This document shows, piece by piece, positions 1 to 7,141 of a stretch of 10,532 nucleotides of DNA. How positions within the stretch are numbered: position 1 is the stretch's first letter; the number at the start of each line of letters is the position of its first letter. The notes under the pieces are model-generated. The model searched no databases and was not told the DNA's origin. It was given only the letters and a program-made list of their open reading frames with translations. The stretch comes from Planctomycetota bacterium. GTDB lineage: Bacteria > Planctomycetota > Planctomycetia > Pirellulales > Pirellulaceae. The position numbers and the translations under genes are program-made. The DNA lies in NCBI GenBank assembly GCA_023417165.1, contig JAEZGD010000116.1, positions 1 through 10,532 of the forward strand, written 5' to 3'.

Positions 1-162
1 GCACTTGATCGCGCCGTCCTCGACCGTGTAGCCAGCGACCGAACCGGTCCAGCCGGTCAGCGTCTTGCCGTCGAAGATAGGCGCGAAGTCCTTGTCGTCG
101 GCCTGAGCCACCGCGGCGCAGAGTGCCAACAGAACAACCGATGCGAACGAAGCCAAACGCAT
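1..162 (-). CDS. Secreted DUF1080 (3-keto-disaccharide hydrolase) domain protein, N-terminal part
   Basis: Only the first 54 codons lie in the window; the gene runs off the left edge. Residues 1-21 form a signal peptide (MRLASF start, hydrophobic core VVLLALCAAV, cleavage likely after AQA before DD), so the product is exported. The mature start reads DFAPIFDGKTLTGW, then GYTVEDGAIKC. This is the opening strand pattern of DUF1080 (3-keto-disaccharide hydrolase, a concanavalin-like beta-sandwich), in which 'LFDGKTLxGW...VEDGxI' is the hallmark. These proteins are greatly expanded in planctomycetes and are linked to polysaccharide breakdown, but the substrate of this one cannot be told. The start is set by an AAAGG ribosome binding site a few bases upstream of the ATG (163-175 on the complement) and by the promoter at 250-278. 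The family call is fairly safe; the catalytic part is not visible. Confidence 0.85.
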   Translation of the reverse strand, partial: MRLASFASVVLLALCAAVAQADDKDFAPIFDGKTLTGWTGSVAGYTVEDGAIKC

Positions 163-484
163 AACAAACCTTTCAAAGAGAAATCGATGGCGACCAAAGC
201 CAGCGGCGCAGCCTGGGGTGGGAAGGTAAGGCACGCGGCGGGAAGTCTCATTATGGACGGGCGTTCGCGGCGCGTCAAAGTAGCGTCCGCGAAAGCGGGC
301 CACTTCTGGGGGTGGAAGGTCAAAAATTGCCAGGCCCGGGGGCGCTCGCCGGTGGATCGCCGCCACCGCCCTGCGGTTAGTAGAAATGCTTAGCCTAGCC
401 CCGACTGCGAAAACTTCGCCATCGTGGCCCCGGGCGGCGCAATGCTTCAGTACACTTTGGCTCTACACCTCTTTGGATACCGAA
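163..484. other. Intergenic region between divergent genes
   Basis: This 322-base spacer separates the minus-strand DUF1080 gene from the plus-strand lipoprotein gene. It holds the minus-strand promoter at 250-278. No convincing plus-strand promoter is seen, and the open frames crossing it lack a ribosome binding site and a protein-like composition. The GC-rich stretch 330-372 has no repeat or hairpin that I can support. Confidence 0.5.
250..278 (-). promoter_or_regulatory. Sigma-70-type promoter for the DUF1080 gene
   Basis: On the complement a -35 box TTGACG (273-278) is followed by exactly 17 bases and a -10 box CATAAT (250-255). Each box differs from consensus at one position. The predicted transcript would start near 243, giving a 5' leader of about 80 bases before the ATG at 162. 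This is the best-matched promoter in the window. Confidence 0.65.
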
Positions 485-817
485 ATGCATCGCCGAATTT
501 TTGCTGGTTTGCTGCTTGTGACGCTCGTTGTGGGCTGTGGCCCGACGACCTACCCGCCGATCACGCCGGAGGCCGCCCAGGCGGTGAAGTCGGGCGCCGC
601 GCTCGATGAAATCGTCGAAACGCTCGGCGAGCCCCACGCGCCCACTAGCAAGCAAGCGCGCCATCTGAGCGACATCATCGCCAAAATGCCAGAACCGATG
701 CGCACCAACGCACAGAAGGACAAATCGCTGGCCTGGGGCGACGACAAAGCGTTTCTCGTCGTCAAAGTCAACGACAAGGGGACCGTCTGGGTGACGGCGT
801 GGAGTTCGTCGAACTGA
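485..817 (+). CDS. Small lipoprotein, possible BamE/SmpA-like fold
   Basis: This is a 110-aa protein. Residues 1-18 are a lipoprotein signal peptide: MHRR, a hydrophobic stretch FAGLLLVTLV, then the lipobox VVGC with Cys18 as the lipidation site. The mature protein is therefore anchored in a membrane facing the periplasm. Residues 32-49 (AVKSGAALDEIVETLGEP) resemble the 'G-x-x-x-x-x-V-x-x-x-L-G-x-P' helix of BamE/SmpA-like domains. The C-terminal half (LAWGDDKAFLVVKVNDKGTVWVTAW) looks like the paired strands that follow that helix. The fold assignment is by pattern only and the role is unknown. The frame is open upstream to 386, but the earlier ATG would put 33 extra residues before the signal peptide, so 485 is chosen. 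The ribosome binding site is weak (GGA about 8 bases upstream). Confidence 0.72.
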   Translation: MHRRIFAGLLLVTLVVGCGPTTYPPITPEAAQAVKSGAALDEIVETLGEPHAPTSKQARHLSDIIAKMPEPMRTNAQKDKSLAWGDDKAFLVVKVNDKGTVWVTAWSSSN

Positions 818-1050
818 ATTCAGAATCAATTGACAGACGTGCTAAAGGCCCGGCATAAGTTACTTACCGAAGGCCACTTTCAAGCTTACTACGATTGAGG
901 AAAATTGCACTACGAATGGAATGCGACCTCTGGCTTAACCTGCCTACGGGGTGCCTTCTGTAGCTTCGCCGACCGATAGGTACGCGTGTCTAAACTCTTC
1001 ATTTGAATGCGACTTTTATATTCTCCGTCCTGAACGGGACAAACGGCTTT
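818..1050. other. Intergenic spacer between convergent genes
   Basis: This spacer is less GC-rich than the flanks and carries no open frame worth calling. A TTGACA hexamer stands at 830-835, but no good -10 box follows and no plus-strand gene lies downstream. A 9-base direct repeat GAATGCGAC occurs at 919-927 and 1005-1013. A short dyad GTCC/GGAC near 1028-1041 lies just past the stop of the minus-strand gene, without a T-run. No clear terminator is visible. Confidence 0.4.
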
Positions 1051-2058
1051 TCACGCGTCTGCAATCTTCACGTACATATTATTCTCGGCAAAGCTAGAAA
1101 GTGCGGCTTCAAGGTCACAAGGGAATGCGCCATATTCGTCAAGGATTCGTATAATTGCCTTTCCCTTGGTTCCCTGCCTGCAAATGGATTCACCTGTTGA
1201 GGAGGTTGAGAAGGCATCGGGAAACCAAATGTTCCTGCGCGTATTAGTAGGACTCATCCATTCCGCTTTATTGAATAGGACATCCAAACACGCTTGTTCC
1301 ATGCGTCTAAGAAATCCTGCAACGTCGCTAGCGACTGCGATGAAACTCGACTTGCGAAAGTCTGCGTGACTGTGGGGGTCTCTAAGGGTTAGCCAACTGT
1401 GAACTTCTTGCCGGGTGTAACCCATTGCGGCCGGAAGAAAATTGGCCAATTTCTTTGAAAGCTGTGAGCTTGGAAGCCGGAATGCTAGTTCAAACAGTCG
1501 GACAAAATCGCGAAAGCGACTCGATGCTCCACCACCGCTGTACGATTCGGCTAAGAGGGCAACGCCATTAGTACGATCAGACAATGCGCTGATGAGGCTC
1601 GCATCCGTCCTAGATATTGGCGGGCGCAATCCAAACTCAAATTGCCCTCCTTTTGCTTTAATGCCAGTGCTGGACCCGAGATAACATTGCTCTTCGTCAC
1701 TTTCGTACTCGAGGCCGAGGCACGGCGTCGGAGACAGGACTGTCCTCGAACATCCCTCTAATACTGAAATAAGATTGGCAATATGATTTATGGCTACTTC
1801 GCAGGACTCCCGTAGCTCGATCGGGATAACAATTCGACGTTTCTCGTCGAGCTCCGGGAGCCCCGCTAAAGTCAGGCTGGCACTTATGAGCCAGCCTTGA
1901 GACAATGGGCTATTCCCGCTGTGCGGTTTCGACTCTCGCTTTACGTTCAGTAGTCTGATCTCAATCGCGTGATTGCTGATGCTGAGCGAACTCTTCCAGT
2001 GCCTCCAGTCATCTGGAGTGGGCTTGAGATGAAGCATTGCAAAGCGGTGAAGTTTCAT
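1051..2058 (-). CDS. Low-GC hypothetical protein, tentatively MauJ-like with an R-x4-H motif
   Basis: This is a 335-aa soluble protein with no signal peptide or membrane segment. Its GC is close to 50 percent and locally below 40 percent, clearly under its neighbours, and it uses more A/T-ending codons, which suggests transfer. Visible blocks are RFRDFVRLFELAF (181-193), WLTLRDPHSHADFRKS (222-237), MEQACLDVLFNKAEW (253-267), TRRNIWFP (273-280) and LDEYGAFPCDLEAAL (306-320). From memory, this order recalls proteins annotated as methylamine utilization protein MauJ, although no mau gene is nearby. R226-DPHS-H231 also fits the R-x4-6-H motif of HEPN RNases, but one short motif is weak evidence. 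Two starts are possible: ATG at 2058 or the ATG seven codons later. Neither has a clear ribosome binding site. A TATACA on the complement at 2095-2100 could be its -10 box. The protein is real; its function is unknown. Confidence 0.7.
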   Translation of the reverse strand: MKLHRFAMLHLKPTPDDWRHWKSSLSISNHAIEIRLLNVKRESKPHSGNSPLSQGWLISASLTLAGLPELDEKRRIVIPIELRESCEVAINHIANLISVLEGCSRTVLSPTPCLGLEYESDEEQCYLGSSTGIKAKGGQFEFGLRPPISRTDASLISALSDRTNGVALLAESYSGGGASSRFRDFVRLFELAFRLPSSQLSKKLANFLPAAMGYTRQEVHSWLTLRDPHSHADFRKSSFIAVASDVAGFLRRMEQACLDVLFNKAEWMSPTNTRRNIWFPDAFSTSSTGESICRQGTKGKAIIRILDEYGAFPCDLEAALSSFAENNMYVKIADA

Positions 2059-2060
2059 TA

Positions 2061-2140
2061 GTTAACGCGTAAGCAAGTGGTTCGAGTCCGATGTTGTATA
2101 ACTGCTTTTTCTTAGCGTTAACATTGCTGAGCTTGCTTAC
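2061..2140. repeat. Two interlocking inverted repeats between the serine hydrolase and the orphan gene
   Basis: Arm A, GTTAACGC (2061-2068), is matched by its complement GCGTTAAC (2115-2122). Arm B, GTAAGCAAG (2069-2077), is matched by CTTGCTTAC (2132-2140). The order is A-B-A'-B', so the two stems cannot form as nested hairpins. On the complement, stem A can be extended by TAAG/CTTA past a single bulged C, giving 12 pairs. No T-run follows, so this is not a classical terminator. The B' arm runs into the last codons of the serine hydrolase gene, whose stop is at 2137-2139. It may be a recombination site, an operator or a transcript-end structure. Confidence 0.6.
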
Positions 2141-3342
2141 TTATTAATCGCTTCCACCGCGATGCGATGCAGGTCGTGACGCATGGCCGAAGCGTCGCCA
2201 TTGGGCAGGCCATTGCGCTGGATCATCAGCACGAAGGCCATGTTCTTGGCGGGATCGATCCAGCCTTGCGTGCCGAACGCGCCGCCGTGGCCGGCGCTTC
2301 CTTTGCTGAGCGGCTTGGTCACGCCTTGCGGCTCACGTACCACGCACCAGCCAATGCCCCAGCCATTGCCAGGCGTAAAGCCGGTGGTGTTCTCGCCTGA
2401 GTGAATGGTGGTCAGTTCCTTGGCCGCTTTTTCCGAAAGGATGCGCTTGCCGTTCAGTTCGCCGCCGGCGAGCACCATCGCATTAAAGGCCGCGAGGTCT
2501 TGAGCGGTCGAGACCAGACCGGCCGATGGATTCGGCACACACGGCTTCGAGAAATCGCTGATCCAGTTGTCGGACAGCTCCAGCTTGCCGTCGCCGTTCT
2601 TCTTATAGATCTTCGCCAGGCGGGACTGCTGTTCCTTGTTGGGATTGAAGGTCGTGTCGCGCATGCCCAGCGGCGCGAAGATGCGCTGCTGCAGGAAATC
2701 TTCGAACGGTTGTTGGCTGACGATCTCGACCACTGCGCCAGCGACGGTCAGGCCGGGGCTGTATTGCCATTTCTCGCCAGGGCTGAAGTCGAGCGGACGC
2801 GCGGCCAATTTCTTCGCGGTCTCCTGCAAGGTGCCCATCGTGCGTTGGTCGCCGCCTAGGCCCGACGTGTGCGTCACGACATCGCGAATGGTCAGTTCAC
2901 GCTGCGGCGCTTCACCGCTCTTAAGCTTCGCGTTTTTGAACTCGGGAATGTATTTCGAAATCGGATCGTCGAGCGACAGCTTGCCTTCGTCGACCAGAAT
3001 CATCACGGCCGCGCCAGTGATCGGCTTGCTCATCGAAGCGATCGCAAACAGCGTATCGCGGGTCATGGCCTGATTGGCTTCGAGATCACGCTGGCCAACA
3101 GCTTCGTGATAAGCGATCTTGCCATCCTTGACGACCAACACGACCGCGCCGGAGATCTCGTTCGACTGAACATGACCTTTCATCGCGGTCGTCAGCGTGG
3201 CGAGCGTCTGGCTATCGAGTCCGACCGCCGAGGGTTCGGCGCTGGGCAGCGTCGCGGCTGGTTCTTTGGCCAGCGCGGTGGTAGCGGTCAGCGAGCAAAG
3301 GCTCAAAGCGAGAAATAGGCGGCGCGAGAAGCGATACGGCAT
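2137..3342 (-). CDS. Secreted serine hydrolase, beta-lactamase/class C (EstB-like) fold
   Basis: The numbering counts the GTG at 3343-3345 as residue 1, giving 402 aa; starting at the ATG (3340-3342) gives 401. A GGAG ribosome binding site lies 7 bases before the GTG and 10 before the ATG, so either start is possible. Residues 1-26 are a signal peptide (RRLFLALSLCSLTATTALA, cut before KEP), so the enzyme is exported. The catalytic motif S-x-x-K is S104-M-S-K107 in LFAIASMSKPITG. The second motif is Y195-S-P in GEKWQYSPG, and the third is H353-G-G in AGHGGAFGTQGW. These mark the class C beta-lactamase, DD-peptidase and esterase superfamily (PF00144). The YSP triad lacks the Asn of true class C beta-lactamases (YxN), which fits an esterase-like or peptidase-like enzyme better than antibiotic resistance. 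The gene begins 75 bases after the thiolase stop on the same strand, so partial read-through from it is possible. Confidence 0.9.
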   Translation of the reverse strand: MPYRFSRRLFLALSLCSLTATTALAKEPAATLPSAEPSAVGLDSQTLATLTTAMKGHVQSNEISGAVVLVVKDGKIAYHEAVGQRDLEANQAMTRDTLFAIASMSKPITGAAVMILVDEGKLSLDDPISKYIPEFKNAKLKSGEAPQRELTIRDVVTHTSGLGGDQRTMGTLQETAKKLAARPLDFSPGEKWQYSPGLTVAGAVVEIVSQQPFEDFLQQRIFAPLGMRDTTFNPNKEQQSRLAKIYKKNGDGKLELSDNWISDFSKPCVPNPSAGLVSTAQDLAAFNAMVLAGGELNGKRILSEKAAKELTTIHSGENTTGFTPGNGWGIGWCVVREPQGVTKPLSKGSAGHGGAFGTQGWIDPAKNMAFVLMIQRNGLPNGDASAMRHDLHRIAVEAINK

Positions 3343-3419
3343 CACAGGCGAGCTCCAAAGAGGCGGGGAGAGATTGCCGCTATTGTCGTTGTCGCCGCCG
3401 ACGATTCAAGATACCGAGC

Positions 3420-4589
3420 CTACAAACGCTCGAAAACAGCTGCCACCGCATTGCCGCCGCCAAGACATAGCGCGGCCGCACCATAACGCTTGTTTTGCTG
3501 CGCCAGAGCATGCAACAGCGTCACCACCACGCGTGCGCCGCTAGCGCCGATCGGATGCCCGAGCGCAATCGCGCCGCCATTGATATTTACCTTCTCTGGC
3601 GAGAGCTCCAGACGCGAAAGACAGGCGAGCATCTGCGCGGCGAATGCTTCGTTGATTTCATACAGGTCGATGTCGTTCGGCGCCAGCTTTGCTTTGGCCA
3701 GCGCGGTGCGCAGCGCGCTCACCGGCGCGATGAATAAGTCCTCCGGCGCGGTGCCGGAAGTCGCCGTAGAGACGATCCGCGCGAGCGGTCGCAAACCGGC
3801 TGCCTTGGCATGTTCGGCCGAACTGACGACCACGGCCGCCGCGCCGTCGCTGATCATCGACGCATTGCCTGCGGTGATGCAACCGCCGCCAAAGGCCGGC
3901 GCGAGCGATCCAAGTTTCTCCAGCGTGCTTTCGGCGCGCGGGCCTTCGTCGCGATCGAAGGTTTGCTGCTGGCCGCGCGCTTCAAGGGTGACCGGAACTA
4001 TTTCAGCGGCAAAAGCGCCAGTGAATTGTGCCGTAAGCGCGCGGCGATGACTCTCGGCGGCGTATTGATCTTGCGCTTCGCGCGTGATGCCATCGGCGCT
4101 GGCGAGTTGTTCGGCGATCTCGCCCATCGAGCGCTTGCTGAACGCACAGGTCAAACCATCGTGTAGCATCGCATCGACCAGCGCACGGTCACCGAGCTTC
4201 GGCCCGCTGCGTGCCAGCAGCCACGGCGCATGGCTCATCGATTCCATGCCGCCGGCGACGATTGCCTGCGCATCGCCGGCACGAATCGCCTGGTCGGCGA
4301 GCATGATCGCTTTTAAACCCGATCCGCACACCTTATTAATGGTGAGCGCCGCAACCGTCGGCGGTAGCCCCGCCTCGAGCGCGGCCTGCCTGGCGGGCGC
4401 TTGACCGACGCCAGCCGCGAGGACGTTTCCCATAATCACTTCGTCCACGGCCGCAGGCGTAAGGTTGCTGCGCTCCAGTGCTTCGCGCACGGCGATCGCA
4501 CCCAACTGTGGCGCGGTCAAATTCCCCAAATTCGATTGCAAACGGCCAATGGGCGTCCGCACGGCCGACAAAATCACAGGCGTGTGCAT
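3420..4589 (-). CDS. Thiolase (acetyl-CoA C-acyltransferase family)
   Basis: This is a 389-aa cytosolic enzyme of the usual thiolase length (about 390). It cleaves 3-ketoacyl-CoA with CoA, or runs the reverse condensation of acetyl-CoA units. The nucleophile is Cys88 in INKVCGSGLKA. The other catalytic residues are His345 in IALGHPIGASGAR and Cys375 in ALCLGGGNA. NEAF at 313-316 and GGMESMSHAPW at 113-123 are further thiolase signatures. The N-terminus (PVILSAVRTPIGRLQ) is complete, and the ATG at 4589 has a weak AGG upstream. The motifs do not fix the chain length; both degradative thiolases and biosynthetic acetoacetyl-CoA thiolases look like this. Lying divergent to an acyl-CoA ligase and an HSD10-like dehydrogenase favours a degradative role. 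No active-site residue is missing. Confidence 0.93.
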   Translation of the reverse strand: MHTPVILSAVRTPIGRLQSNLGNLTAPQLGAIAVREALERSNLTPAAVDEVIMGNVLAAGVGQAPARQAALEAGLPPTVAALTINKVCGSGLKAIMLADQAIRAGDAQAIVAGGMESMSHAPWLLARSGPKLGDRALVDAMLHDGLTCAFSKRSMGEIAEQLASADGITREAQDQYAAESHRRALTAQFTGAFAAEIVPVTLEARGQQQTFDRDEGPRAESTLEKLGSLAPAFGGGCITAGNASMISDGAAAVVVSSAEHAKAAGLRPLARIVSTATSGTAPEDLFIAPVSALRTALAKAKLAPNDIDLYEINEAFAAQMLACLSRLELSPEKVNINGGAIALGHPIGASGARVVVTLLHALAQQNKRYGAAALCLGGGNAVAAVFERL

Positions 4590-4636
4590 ACAAATGCCTG
4601 ACGAAGAGAAGGCGGTGGATAACGGTTCCTTCTCTC

Positions 4637-4653
4637 ATTCTAGCGCCTATAAT
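4637..4653. promoter_or_regulatory. Divergent promoter pair with a dyad over both -10 boxes
   Basis: On the plus strand a perfect TATAAT lies at 4648-4653, about 50 bases before the acyl-CoA ligase ATG. On the complement TAGAAT (5/6 match) lies at 4637-4642, about 50 bases before the thiolase ATG. The boxes are 5 bases apart and read outward. Together they form an imperfect palindrome with arms ATTCTAG and CTATAAT (6 of 7 positions symmetric) around CGC. Neither promoter has a good -35 box at the right distance, which is common where an activator or repressor acts. A repressor bound here would block both genes. Confidence 0.5.
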
Positions 4654-4701
4654 CGAAGCGGCACCTTCTTTTCCTCTTCCTTTCGCGTGGAAGGGCCAGG
4701 C

Positions 4702-6378
4702 ATGCCGAATACACCTTGGGTCGAAGGGCTGACCATCGGACAAGCGGTGCGAGCCACGGCCGAGCGCCGCCGAGAGGCCGACGCCTTGGTTTTCTCGCAG
4801 TGGGGGCTGCGTTATTCGTGGACACAGCTCGATGCCGAAGTCGATCGCATCGCGCGGGCGTTGATCTCGCTGGGATTCGAGCGCGGCTCGCATCTGGGCG
4901 TCTGGGCCACGAATGGGCCCGAGTGGGTGGTGCTGCAATATGCTGCTGCGCGGGCGGGCGTGGTGCTGGTGACGATTAATCCTGCGTATCGCCCTGCCGA
5001 GTTGGCGTACACGCTGGGGCAGTCGGAAGTGCGTGGCCTGGCGCTCGTTGATCGCTTCAAAACGGCTAACTTCGACGAAATCCTGGCTGAAGCCTGTCCC
5101 GACCTGATGCATGGCGAGCCGGGGCATGTTCAAAGTCGCAGCTTTCCCCACTTGCGCTATTTGATTCGCTTGCGCGGCGCCGACCATCCGCAGCGTCTGC
5201 CGTGGCGAGAGTTGGAGCAGCTTGGCGCTGCCACATCGCCATCGCTGCTTGCCGAGCGCGAAGCCGAGCTTTCGCCCCACGATCCGATCTGTTTGCAATA
5301 CACTTCCGGCACGACCGGGCATCCCAAGGGCGCGCTGCTGACGCATCGCAATTTGCTGCTCAACGCCTTTTATGCGGCCGAGCGACAACGCCTGACGGGC
5401 GAGGATCGTTTGTGTGTGCCAGTGCCGTTGTACCATTGCTTCGGCTGTGTGCTGGGAACGCTGTGCGCGGCGACGCATGGCATGACGCTCGTCTTTCCGT
5501 ACGAGTCATTTCAGGCCGAAGCGACGTTGCAGGCGCTCGAAGCCGAACGCTGCACCGCGCTATATGGCGTGCCGACGATGTTCATCGCACTGCTGGAGCA
5601 TCCGACTTTCGCGTCGCGCGAAATCAATGCACTGCGGACCGGCATCATGTCGGGCAGCCCTTGCCCGCTGGAGTTGATGAAGCGCGTGACGAGCGAACTG
5701 GGCGTGCGCGAGTTGACCATCGCCTATGGCCAGACGGAGGCCGCGCCGCTCATTACGATGACCAAGACCGCCGATCCCATGGAAAAGCGTGTCGGCACCG
5801 TGGGGACGCCGCTGCCGCATATCGAAGTCAAGATTGTCGATCCGGTGACGCGCAAAACCTTGCCGGATGGTCAATCGGGCGAACTCTGCTGCCGCGGCCA
5901 CAATGTCATGCTCGGCTACTATCGACAACCGGAAGCCACCGCGGCTGCGATCGATGCCGACGGCTGGCTGCATACCGGCGATCTCGCCTTGCGGCAGCCG
6001 GATGGCTACTTTCGCATCACCGGGCGGCAAAAGGATATGATCATTCGCGGCGGCGAGAACATCGCGCCGCGCGAAATCGAAGAACTGCTCTATTCGCATC
6101 CGCAGATCGAAGAAGCGCAAGTGATTGGCGTGCCCGATTCGAAGTACGGCGAAGAAGTGGCGGCCTATATTCGGCTCAAACGTGACTGCGCGACCACGGC
6201 CGACGAGGTGCGCGCCTTTTGTGAGCAGCATCTGGCGCGGTTCAAGGTGCCGCGCTATATCCAGTTCGTCGAGCGGTTTCCTACTACGGTCACCGGCAAG
6301 ATTCAGAAGTTCAAACTGCGCGAGCAAGCCATCGAAGACCTCGGCCTACAAGTTCAAGCCAAGACTGAATTCGCCTAA
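4702..6378 (+). CDS. Medium/long-chain acyl-CoA synthetase (AMP-binding, ACSF2/FadD-type)
   Basis: This is a 558-aa cytosolic or membrane-associated ligase. It activates a carboxylic acid with ATP to an acyl-adenylate and then an acyl-CoA, feeding beta-oxidation. The P-loop-like motif YTSGTTGHPKG is at 200-210. AYGQTEAAP is at 341-349, the ATP-ribose aspartate is in GWLHTGDLA (421-429), and the hinge GRQKD is at 441-445. The C-terminal lysine is K533 in TVTGKIQK. PLYHCFGCVLG (242-252) and the overall layout match the ACSF2/AlkK-like branch, which takes medium to long or branched acids; the exact substrate is unknown. The frame is open upstream to 4465, but that part overlaps the thiolase start and the promoter. 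The ATG at 4702 has GGAAGGG 6 bases upstream and follows TATAAT, so it is chosen. The next gene follows after 17 bases. Confidence 0.93.
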   Translation: MPNTPWVEGLTIGQAVRATAERRREADALVFSQWGLRYSWTQLDAEVDRIARALISLGFERGSHLGVWATNGPEWVVLQYAAARAGVVLVTINPAYRPAELAYTLGQSEVRGLALVDRFKTANFDEILAEACPDLMHGEPGHVQSRSFPHLRYLIRLRGADHPQRLPWRELEQLGAATSPSLLAEREAELSPHDPICLQYTSGTTGHPKGALLTHRNLLLNAFYAAERQRLTGEDRLCVPVPLYHCFGCVLGTLCAATHGMTLVFPYESFQAEATLQALEAERCTALYGVPTMFIALLEHPTFASREINALRTGIMSGSPCPLELMKRVTSELGVRELTIAYGQTEAAPLITMTKTADPMEKRVGTVGTPLPHIEVKIVDPVTRKTLPDGQSGELCCRGHNVMLGYYRQPEATAAAIDADGWLHTGDLALRQPDGYFRITGRQKDMIIRGGENIAPREIEELLYSHPQIEEAQVIGVPDSKYGEEVAAYIRLKRDCATTADEVRAFCEQHLARFKVPRYIQFVERFPTTVTGKIQKFKLREQAIEDLGLQVQAKTEFA

Positions 6379-6395
6379 CAGAAAGAGAGTGCACC

Positions 6396-7136
6396 ATGAG
6401 CAAACCCGCGATCGTCGTCTTTGGCGGTAGTTCGGGGCTGGGCGAAGCGTGCGTGCAGCACTTTGCGGAACGCGGTGCGGTCGGTGTGGTGGCCGATGTG
6501 CGCCTGCCGCTGGCGCTACCTGAAGGCTTTCTATTTCAAGCGACCAACGTCACCGACGAGATCGCGGTGCAACTGGCGCTGGAAGCGGCCGCCGCCTTGG
6601 GCACGCTGCGCGCCGTCATCGTTTCCGCCGGCGTGCTGCATGCCGAGCGCATCGCTGGCCGTGGCGGGCCGGCTAGTTTGGACGCCTTTCGTAAGGTCAT
6701 TGATGTTAACTTGATCGGCACGTTCAATGTCTTGCGATTGGCGGCCGACGCGATGCAAAAGAATACCGCCGATCACGATGGGCAGCGCGGCGTGATTGTG
6801 CTCACGTCGTCGGTCGCCGCCTACGAAGGGCAAATCGGTCAGGCGGCTTACGCAGCCTCGAAAGGAGGCGTGGCGTCGTTGGTGTTGCCTGCGGCGCGCG
6901 AACTGGGCCGCGCCGGCATTCGCGTCGTCGGCATCGCGCCCGGTGTGTTCGAAACACCGATGATCCAACAAGCCACCACCGAGATTCGCGAGTCGCTCGC
7001 CGAGCAAATCCCTTTCCCGCCCCGCTTCGGTCAGCCGCGCGAGTTCGCCGCACTCGTCGAACACATCTTCGAGAACCGCATGCTCAACGGCACCGTCATT
7101 CGTCTCGACGGCGCGCTGCGCATGGGGCCGAAGTAG
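6396..7136 (+). CDS. Short-chain dehydrogenase resembling 3-hydroxyacyl-CoA dehydrogenase type 2 (HSD10-like)
   Basis: This is a 246-aa classical SDR. The nucleotide site is GGSSGLG (10-16), with Asp34 in VVADVR suggesting NAD rather than NADP. The NAG motif is changed to SAG (77-79). The catalytic residues are N105, S138/S139, Y152 and K156 (YAASK). The tail is diagnostic: IAPGVFETPM (180-189), IPFPPRFGQPREFAALV (205-221) and NGTVIRLDGALRM (231-243) follow the C-terminus of mitochondrial HSD10 closely, while FabG proteins end differently. HSD10 oxidises 3-hydroxyacyl-CoA, including 2-methyl-3-hydroxybutyryl-CoA in isoleucine breakdown. The gene lies 17 bases after the acyl-CoA ligase with a GAAAGAGAG ribosome binding site, so the two form an operon. 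Its product would be the substrate of the divergent thiolase. Confidence 0.9.
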   Translation: MSKPAIVVFGGSSGLGEACVQHFAERGAVGVVADVRLPLALPEGFLFQATNVTDEIAVQLALEAAAALGTLRAVIVSAGVLHAERIAGRGGPASLDAFRKVIDVNLIGTFNVLRLAADAMQKNTADHDGQRGVIVLTSSVAAYEGQIGQAAYAASKGGVASLVLPAARELGRAGIRVVGIAPGVFETPMIQQATTEIRESLAEQIPFPPRFGQPREFAALVEHIFENRMLNGTVIRLDGALRMGPK

Positions 7137-7141
7137 CGTAG

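Noticed and set aside
395..829. Minus-strand open frame of 144 codons over the small lipoprotein
   Set aside because: The plus strand has a clear lipobox and signal peptide; the antisense frame is arginine-rich and lacks a start signal.
830..858. TTGACA hexamer resembling a -35 box on the plus strand
   Set aside because: No good -10 box lies at 16-18 bases and there is no plus-strand gene downstream.
2074..2094. tRNA-like T-arm sequence GGTTCGAGTCC (2079-2089)
   Set aside because: The flanking 5-base T-stem pairs at only three positions, and no acceptor, D or anticodon arm is found. A tRNA relic used as an attachment site cannot be excluded but is not supported.
3346..3419. Possible internal promoter before the serine hydrolase (TTGAAT, 16 bases, GACAAT on the complement)
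   Set aside because: Each box matches only four of six positions, which is too weak to call in this sequence.
4336..5478. Minus-strand open frame of 380 codons across thiolase start and ligase
   Set aside because: It is arginine- and histidine-rich, without a ribosome binding site, and opposes two genes with complete catalytic motifs. It is a shadow caused by high GC.
5560..6327. Minus-strand open frame of 255 codons antisense to the acyl-CoA ligase
   Set aside because: The plus-strand frame carries all AMP-binding motifs across this stretch; the antisense frame has no recognisable domain.
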